The notes under the pieces are model-generated. The model was not told the DNA's origin, did not search any database, and saw only the letters and a list, made by a program, of their open reading frames with translations. From a virus, in IMG/VR virus record IMGVR_UViG_3300025684_000867, positions 1 through 26,740 of that record: DNA of 26,740 nt; one strand, given 5' to 3'. A program made the translations under genes and the position numbers. This document shows positions 22,189 through 26,740 of the stretch, piece after piece (within the stretch, counting starts at the first letter, position 1; every line of letters begins with the position of its first letter).

Positions 22189-22428
22189 CTAACCTTTATA
22201 TATCTTTTGTAAGTGATCTTCAAACTCTTCTACTTTAGCCAGGCGATTTGGCCAAAGTATATAATCCTTTTCTGGATTTTTCTTTAAATTATTAAGTAGA
22301 GGTATTATAGCGTTATATAACCCATGTAATCGCTCTTCTGTAGAAGAGGCAGAAGCTGTAACAGATTGAACAGCTTCTAGTTCATTTTCATCTACAGCTG
22401 TAAATCCAAAATCAAACATATCTGACAT
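22189..22428 (-). CDS. Small conserved protein between genes 14 and 15
   Basis: A 79-aa protein: MSDMFDFGFTAVDENELEAV, a serine/alanine-rich linker, and the helical LLNNLKKNPEKDYILWPNRL then AKVEEFEDHLQKIYKG. Small genes with this DFGFTAVDE start and ILWPNR motif stand at the same place in marine T4-like phages; T4 has none there. The function is unknown. Location suggests a neck or connector role. The start overlaps the gene 14 stop (TAATG). Confidence 0.82.
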   Translation of the reverse strand: MSDMFDFGFTAVDENELEAVQSVTASASSTEERLHGLYNAIIPLLNNLKKNPEKDYILWPNRLAKVEEFEDHLQKIYKG

Positions 22429-23309
22429 TAGTTATTCTCCGGGTCACCGAAGGGGTTACCTTCACTAAAATCTAAGAAATCATCTATTAAATTAGAGAAA
22501 TCAGTATTTTGCTCATTTTCACTTATCTTATTATCTTCAGATATGCTACTAATCAGCACATTATTATCTGCAGAATCAAATATTAATCCACCTGGTACAA
22601 ATTCATGATAATTACCATCATCAGCTCCAATATGAATAAGGTGGAGCTTATTATCTGAATCACTCCATTTAGAAACTTCGCCAGACATTGTAACACCGCT
22701 AGACAACACTTGAGAAACCGTGTCACCTATATTAAATCCATTACCAGCACTATCTAATGTAAGAATATATGTGTAAGCGTGATCTTGCTCAATTGCATCA
22801 ATTGCTGCAATTCCAGTGTCAAGATTTTCATCATTGTATTCGAATAACTCACATCTTAATTTATATGTAGGTAGATTACTTAATTGATAAAAAGGTTGTT
22901 CGTGTTCTACAGCCATAATTTGAAATAAAGAGTTAGATAGAGTGAGATATATTAGATCTCCTTCTTTAGGTCTCACACTATTTATTTCATTATCATATCG
23001 CTGAACTGTCTGACTCCATCTTTTTCGTGATACAATAAAAGTAGCTTGATCTCTAATTTCTACACCAAATTTAGTAAATAGATCTCCTTCTCCATCAAAC
23101 CCTTCTATATTCTCAATATACATTTCAACTTTGTAAGAAGAATTAAATCTTGAAGGTACATCATCTCCAAAAACTCTATCTTCATTTACAATATCTCTAG
23201 GAAGATAGTAAACATCTTGACCATATATTTTTAAGGATTCAATTATTATATCTTCATACAATAATTGTTCAGATCTAACTGACTGACTAAAATGAAAATT
23301 CCGAGCCAT
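22428..23309 (-). CDS. 14: Neck protein gp14
   Basis: A 293-aa protein (T4 gp14 is 256 aa) located between 13 and the 15 region as in T4. Recognisable parts include EQLLYEDIIIESLKIYGQDV, YYLPRDIVNEDRVFGDDVPS, and VSRKRWSQTV; the middle part FGVEIRDQATF and EGDLIYLTLSNSLFQIMAVE is typical of gp14. The C-terminal DFLDFSEGNPFGDPENN is also common in the family. gp13 and gp14 close the filled head and form the site for tail joining. GGATAAGCT precedes the ATG. Confidence 0.94.
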   Translation of the reverse strand: MARNFHFSQSVRSEQLLYEDIIIESLKIYGQDVYYLPRDIVNEDRVFGDDVPSRFNSSYKVEMYIENIEGFDGEGDLFTKFGVEIRDQATFIVSRKRWSQTVQRYDNEINSVRPKEGDLIYLTLSNSLFQIMAVEHEQPFYQLSNLPTYKLRCELFEYNDENLDTGIAAIDAIEQDHAYTYILTLDSAGNGFNIGDTVSQVLSSGVTMSGEVSKWSDSDNKLHLIHIGADDGNYHEFVPGGLIFDSADNNVLISSISEDNKISENEQNTDFSNLIDDFLDFSEGNPFGDPENN

Positions 23310-23312
23310 AGC

Positions 23313-24065
23313 TTATCCTACAAAAAAGTCAACAGGAAGCTCGTGATCACTTCTTAACTTCTCTCTTAATCTTTCTAACTCTTGATTAGCATCTTCATAA
23401 AGTTGCCGCCCATTAAGAGTAACTCCTCCCGGTAATTGCATACCTTCGAACTTTATGAGATTAGCTCCCCACTGGTGTTTAATAAGAGCGGTGGTGTACT
23501 CTTTTAACCACATATCATTCCACACTGCTGTGTGGTCATTCGCATCTATAATACTGTAAACTTCTGCTACAATATATTCACCAGCTTTAATATCTTCTTC
23601 TTCAAACTCACCGTGTATATAAAGTCTATTTTGCTTTCTTACATAATCAACTTGAGGAGACCCGTTTAATCTCATATCCAGTAAAGACATATATTGTTGC
23701 ACTTGCTCATAGTAAGCAAGGTCTCCAATATACGAATGCATATTAGCAATATCATTTAAATGCATTTGATATTTTACACTAAACATATTACGTGAAAATA
23801 GAGAAGAAGATACCTTGAAGAGCTTGGTCACATGCTGAACGCTCGTTGATAGTGGTATATACTTATTAGTAACATCATCACTGGTAACTAAATGCTGAAG
23901 ATAGCCTCTATAGGTTGCTTCAGAGTGATACTCTCTATAATACTGTAAAGCTTCGTCTACACGGTCTTCTAATTGATCGAGGTCAATATTAATCTCGATG
24001 ACAGGGTCACCTAACCTACGTAAGCAATAGTCAATTAGTCCCTGTCGTGTGCTTGGATTAGCCAT
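23313..24065 (-). CDS. 13: Neck protein gp13
   Basis: A 250-aa protein (T4 gp13 is 309 aa). It begins STRQGLIDYCLRRLGDPVIE, followed by QLEDRVDEALQYYREYHSEA, both characteristic of gp13, and includes FSVKYQMHLNDIANMHSYI and the late YTTALIKHQWGANLIKFEGM segment. It belongs to the head completion (connector) complex. It is the first gene of the morphogenesis run, preceded by an exact late promoter and by GAGGGATTCTA before the ATG. Confidence 0.95.
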   Translation of the reverse strand: MANPSTRQGLIDYCLRRLGDPVIEINIDLDQLEDRVDEALQYYREYHSEATYRGYLQHLVTSDDVTNKYIPLSTSVQHVTKLFKVSSSLFSRNMFSVKYQMHLNDIANMHSYIGDLAYYEQVQQYMSLLDMRLNGSPQVDYVRKQNRLYIHGEFEEEDIKAGEYIVAEVYSIIDANDHTAVWNDMWLKEYTTALIKHQWGANLIKFEGMQLPGGVTLNGRQLYEDANQELERLREKLRSDHELPVDFFVG

Positions 24066-24100
24066 TAGAATCCCTCATAGAAGTTTGTAATACTTAACAG

Positions 24101-24108
24101 TATTTATA
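24101..24108 (-). promoter_or_regulatory. T4-type late promoter TATAAATA for gene 13
   Basis: Exact consensus on the minus strand in the 89-base gap before gene 13, 36 bases from its start. It probably serves 13, 14 and following genes. Confidence 0.82.
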
Positions 24109-24154
24109 AGGTAAATATTATCATTATATAAGGCACTTAAATTTAAAGACACCC

Positions 24155-24379
24155 TTATTCTGCTGATGACTCTGCTTCATCAGCTTTAATAGACGCCATA
24201 AGGGCATTAATAAAAGATTGCTTTGCTGCTTGAATCTGCTCTAATTCCATTTGAATATTAACTTGTTTAGCATTTATTCTAGTAAGCTGATTAATATAAT
24301 GTTTTTGTTCGTCATTAAAGTCATCAATAACATAATCTTTATCATCTATAGTAATCGTTTGTTTTTGTTCGTCAGTCAT
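24155..24379 (-). CDS. Small coiled-coil protein, DUF6447-like
   Basis: A 74-aa protein: TITIDDKDYVIDDFNDEQKH at the N-terminus, then a helical stretch INQLTRINAKQVNIQMELEQ and a QAAKQSFINALMASIKADE tail. The order of a short beta hairpin (I-x-I-D-x-K-x-Y) followed by one long helix with a late A-x-x-x-(Y/F) is the pattern of the small DUF6447-type proteins of marine phages; this match is from memory. The ATG at 24379 is chosen because GGAG lies 8 bases upstream; an ATG at 24391 would consume that site. It has its own promoter candidate upstream (24428-24456), unlike its late neighbours. Confidence 0.75.
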   Translation of the reverse strand: MTDEQKQTITIDDKDYVIDDFNDEQKHYINQLTRINAKQVNIQMELEQIQAAKQSFINALMASIKADEAESSAE

Positions 24380-24427
24380 TATATACTCCATTGAGGTTTG
24401 TTAATTAAAAATATAATATAGTATTAT

Positions 24428-24456
24428 TATTATTATATAGATTGTTATAAGTGCAA
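24428..24456 (-). promoter_or_regulatory. Candidate early-type promoter with GTTGCACTTA
   Basis: Minus strand AGTTGCACTTA (24448-24458) repeats the -35 region of the two plus-strand promoters near 11.6-11.9 kb. TTGCAC is at 24451-24456; at 17 bases spacing the -10 is ATAATA (24428-24433), in a very AT-rich run. It would drive the small gene at 24155-24379. Confidence 0.5.
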
Positions 24457-24460
24457 CTAC

Positions 24461-24477
24461 TAATAACACTGTTATTA
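24461..24477. other. Palindrome at the end of the FG-GAP gene
   Basis: TAATAACACTGTTATTA is a perfect palindrome around one central base. It includes the TAA stop of the FG-GAP gene and ends 4 bases before the -35 box of the promoter at 24428-24456. No T tract follows, so an operator is at least as likely as a terminator. Confidence 0.55.
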
Positions 24478-25731
24478 AATATCTAATATATGTTTTGAAT
24501 TAAGAGGTATATCGTAGATATAAACCGATCCTGAATCAGTGCCATTATCATCATTATATCTTGCACCAATAACAATTTTTCCTGATCCTATAGCAACTCT
24601 ATCCCCAAATCCATCACCTGCAGCAGCATCACTGGCGGTTATCTTAGCTAGCTGAGTCCCATCTAAATCAAAAATGTATGCTGATCCTGAGCCAAAGCCA
24701 TTGTCCTGATCAAATGGTGCACCAACTATAATTCTGCCGTTTCCCACTGCTACTGATGAGCCGAAATTGTCCTGGGCAGCTGCATCACTAGCAGTAATCT
24801 TTGTTATCAGGTTTCCCTCTAAATCATAAACATATGCTGACCCTGAGTTAGCGCCACCATCATCCTCTCCCTGAGCACCTACTACAATCCTACCGCATCC
24901 TACAGCAACACTACAACCAAATTGATCACCTGTATACGGATCACTATTGTTTAGCTTTGTTATTTCATTTCCGTCTAAGTCAAATATATAAGCAGAACCT
25001 GTGCTTGAAGCTACATCATCGTTGTTAGGAGCGCCTACTACAATCCTACCGCATCCTACAGCAACACCAATACCAAATTGATCACCTGCAGCAGCATCAC
25101 TAGCAAAAATTTGTGCTTGTGGAGTTTGGTCGATATCGTCAGGGTCCAAAGGGCTTTGACAGATATGAATTGCTCCTGCATCAGTACCACTAAAATCATT
25201 GTAAGGATCGCCGATTACAATCCGGCCACTTCCTACTGCTACTTCTCTGCCGAAATTCCTACTAGGATTAGTAGTGAGACGGGGACTAATCCTATTTTTA
25301 TAAGTTCCATCTAGATCATAGACATATACTGTTCCAATATTAAGTGTTCCGTTATCTCCATTAATTTCTCCAATAATAATACTATCTGATCCTACAGCGA
25401 CGCTATAGCCAAAATTATCACTGGTTCCAGCACCGGAGGGTGCGGTTATCTTTGCTATCTGAGTACCTTCTAAATCAAAGATATAAGCAGATCCTGATGA
25501 TGTTCCAGCATCATCATCAAATGGTACACCGACCACAACCCTCCCTGATCCTACAGCAACACTCCAGCCAAAAGCATCACTTGCGGCTGCATCGCTGGCG
25601 GTAATCTTTGTTTCATTACTATGAGTAGTGGTATTATCATAGCCTAAAGTAAATGAATTATTAGCATCCATCCACATATAGTCATTATCAAAATAAGCTC
25701 CATGTCCTGATGTTGATGTTCTAAATACCAT
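24475..25731 (-). CDS. FG-GAP beta-propeller protein, putative tail fiber/host-binding
   Basis: A 418-aa protein. After a 40-residue N-terminal part without repeats (FRTSTSGHGAYFDNDYMWMD...), seven copies of an FG-GAP-like unit follow, with FG phenylalanines at 54, 107, 160, 219, 271, 323 and 375. Each unit reads roughly D-x-F-G-x-x-V-A-V-G-x-G-R-I-(V/I)-(V/I)-G, then an acidic loop such as FDDD, then GSAYIFDLDG. Seven units match one closed seven-bladed propeller. FG-GAP propellers bind ligands on cell surfaces, for example in integrins. GAGG lies 7 bases before the ATG, directly after the 199-aa gene. The position before gene 13 is that of T4 baseplate/fiber genes, so a virion adhesin is the best guess. 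Confidence 0.75.
   Translation of the reverse strand: MVFRTSTSGHGAYFDNDYMWMDANNSFTLGYDNTTTHSNETKITASDAAASDAFGWSVAVGSGRVVVGVPFDDDAGTSSGSAYIFDLEGTQIAKITAPSGAGTSDNFGYSVAVGSDSIIIGEINGDNGTLNIGTVYVYDLDGTYKNRISPRLTTNPSRNFGREVAVGSGRIVIGDPYNDFSGTDAGAIHICQSPLDPDDIDQTPQAQIFASDAAAGDQFGIGVAVGCGRIVVGAPNNDDVASSTGSAYIFDLDGNEITKLNNSDPYTGDQFGCSVAVGCGRIVVGAQGEDDGGANSGSAYVYDLEGNLITKITASDAAAQDNFGSSVAVGNGRIIVGAPFDQDNGFGSGSAYIFDLDGTQLAKITASDAAAGDGFGDRVAIGSGKIVIGARYNDDNGTDSGSVYIYDIPLNSKHILDI
24508..25608 (-). repeat. Seven tandem FG-GAP repeats (52-59 codons each)
   Basis: Degenerate tandem coding repeat, visible also as DNA: gatcacctgcagcagcatca at 25079-25098 on the plus strand is nearly repeated in the neighbouring paralogue near 26498. 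The unit lengths, from one FG to the next, are 53, 53, 59, 52, 52 and 52 residues. Confidence 0.85.
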
Positions 25732-25732
25732 A

Positions 25733-26332
25733 CTACAACCTCACTATAGAATCAATATTATCCCAAGTTGTGTTATCATCTAAATCAATAGCATTAAGTA
25801 AGCTTCTGTTTTTTTGATATTTACCTAATAGCGTACCTAAAGCACTATCATATACAGTTGCATGTGTAATTACCTTTACAGATAAGTCAGCTACACTGAT
25901 ATTACGCTCAGTAGCAATAACACTTAATAAAGGGGTGGATACTGTATTATCGTCAGTGTATGCTAAAGCTTCACGTCTCTGTTGATCCCATGAATCAACT
26001 TCAGCTTCTGGATATTTCTTCTTTAATTGAGTAGCCTTGTAATTAAAAGTTCTATCATTTTCTTGTGTACGCATTAATTTAAGAGATGTAATACCTTTTA
26101 GTCTCTTTTCATCAGTAGAATATCTAGAATTTGTGGTAAATGTTGCAACATAAGAGTCACCGCTAATTACTACTTGATCATAGTGATATACCTCGTCCCA
26201 TGACACATTTGGCTTATTGGTAGTTACGTCCACCTCAACCATGCTATCAGAGACAGCAATAAAGGGATTTCCAGCTGGAAGGCAAGGAAACTCTAAGACC
26301 TCTCCTTGATCGTTTATTTTTGCGTATACCAT
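25733..26332 (-). CDS. Putative tail fiber assembly-like protein
   Basis: A 199-aa protein. The first 60 residues, beginning MVYAKINDQGEVLEFPCLPA, look like the N-terminal beta part of fiber-associated proteins. The C-terminal half has the pattern of phage tail-fiber chaperone-type proteins: AEVDSWDQQRREALAYTDDN, TPLLSVIATERNISVADLSV, then ITHATVYDSALGTLLGKYQK. That pattern is E-x3-W-x-x-Q, A-x-A-(Y/F), P-L-L, a helix with R-(G/N)-I, Y-x-x-x-(L/V)-G-x-x-(I/L)-G-x-x-Q. It stands between two FG-GAP proteins, consistent with a helper for or part of those fibers. GAGGAAAGACAA precedes the ATG. Confidence 0.65.
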   Translation of the reverse strand: MVYAKINDQGEVLEFPCLPAGNPFIAVSDSMVEVDVTTNKPNVSWDEVYHYDQVVISGDSYVATFTTNSRYSTDEKRLKGITSLKLMRTQENDRTFNYKATQLKKKYPEAEVDSWDQQRREALAYTDDNTVSTPLLSVIATERNISVADLSVKVITHATVYDSALGTLLGKYQKNRSLLNAIDLDDNTTWDNIDSIVRL

Positions 26333-26347
26333 TTGTCTTTCCTCTAT

Positions 26348-26740
26348 TTAATACCCAAGTGTTCTTTCAAAGTGTATGTCATAATTTTGAGGTAGCTTAT
26401 AAATGTAACCTGAGCCCGAACTATCGCCATTATCATCATCTAGCCAAGCGGTAGTAATAACTCTACCTGATCCTATAGCTACAGCTCTTCCGAATTGATC
26501 ACCTGCAGCTGCATCACTAGCGGTAATTTTAGCTATCTGAGTTCCATCTAAATCGAAGATATAAATTGATCCTGAGCTACCACCATCATCATCATCAAAT
26601 TGTGCACCGACTACAATCTTACCGTTTCCTACTGAGACTGCATGGCCAAAAGCATCACTCACAGCACCATCACTAGCGGTTATCTTTGTTATCTCATTTC
26701 CGTTTAAGTCAAATATATATGCTGCTCCTGCGTTAGACCC
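26348..26740 (-). CDS. FG-GAP beta-propeller protein, 5' end beyond window
   Basis: The open frame continues to the right edge, so only the last 130 codons are seen. It holds the end of one FG-GAP unit (GAAYIFDLNGNEITKITASD), then two complete units (DAFGHAVSVGNGKIVVGAQF and DQFGRAVAIGSGRVITTAWL), and ends in YKLPQNYDIHFERTLGY, different from the end of the paralogue at 24475-25731. A start within the window (GTG at 26662) would cut a repeat and is not credible. Probable fiber or adhesin subunit, as for its neighbour. Confidence 0.78.
   Translation of the reverse strand, partial: GSNAGAAYIFDLNGNEITKITASDGAVSDAFGHAVSVGNGKIVVGAQFDDDDGGSSGSIYIFDLDGTQIAKITASDAAAGDQFGRAVAIGSGRVITTAWLDDDNGDSSGSGYIYKLPQNYDIHFERTLGY

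Noticed and set aside
24508-25608. CRISPR array or other short regular repeats
   Set aside because: The repetition is coding (FG-GAP units), degenerate and about 156-177 bases per unit; no array of short identical repeats with spacers occurs in the window.

Overview
The window is a stretch of a T4-like myovirus (tailed phage) genome with low GC content. Almost every gene lies on the minus strand, so transcription runs from high to low coordinates. The hallmark T4 core genes are present: neck, terminase, tail sheath, tail tube, portal, prohead core, protease, scaffold, major capsid protein, UvsY, UvsW, late sigma factor gp55, gp47/gp46 nuclease, gp45 clamp, gp44/gp62 clamp loader and RegA. Gene order and small accessory genes resemble marine T4-like phages more than T4 itself. 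The host cannot be read from the sequence. A DUF1127 gene (a family common in alphaproteobacteria) and the AT-rich composition are compatible with a marine alphaproteobacterial host, but this is inference.

Layout in the direction of transcription, from the right edge. (1) 26740-24475: a fiber-like module with two FG-GAP beta-propeller proteins, one cut by the window edge, flanking a tail-fiber-assembly-like protein. It sits where T4 carries baseplate and short-fiber genes. (2) 24379-24155: a small coiled-coil protein behind its own early-type promoter. (3) 24065-12131: the morphogenesis cluster 13-14-(79 aa)-15-16-17-18-19-20-67-68 position-21-22-23, punctuated by T4-type late promoters (TATAAATA and near variants). 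It ends in a strong terminator after the capsid gene. (4) 12110-11600: a plus-strand island, the only place where transcription runs the other way. It has two near-identical sigma70-type promoters, the first driving a 63-aa ORF and the second an RNA closed by a perfect 17-bp stem. (5) 11557-7323: a tail-tube-like protein with a late promoter, then recombination genes (uvsY, a RecB-family nuclease, uvsW), a possible Sm-like protein and a possible ATP-grasp-like protein. (6) 7200-763: from a sigma70-like promoter, gene 55, a small gene, 47, 46, 45, a small gene, 44, glutaredoxin, 62 and regA, nearly all overlapping or abutting. (7) 752-1: a separate strong promoter driving an Hsp20 chaperone and an overlapping DUF1127 gene that runs off the left edge.

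The genes fit a T4-like programme. Host-type promoters start the early/middle replication and regulatory genes. gp55, helped by the gp45 clamp, would then switch RNA polymerase to the TATAAATA promoters that serve head, neck and tail genes. The most unusual part is the plus-strand island at about 11.6-12.1 kb. The Hsp20/DUF1127 pair, the propeller fibers and the possible ATP-grasp-like protein also deserve a second look.
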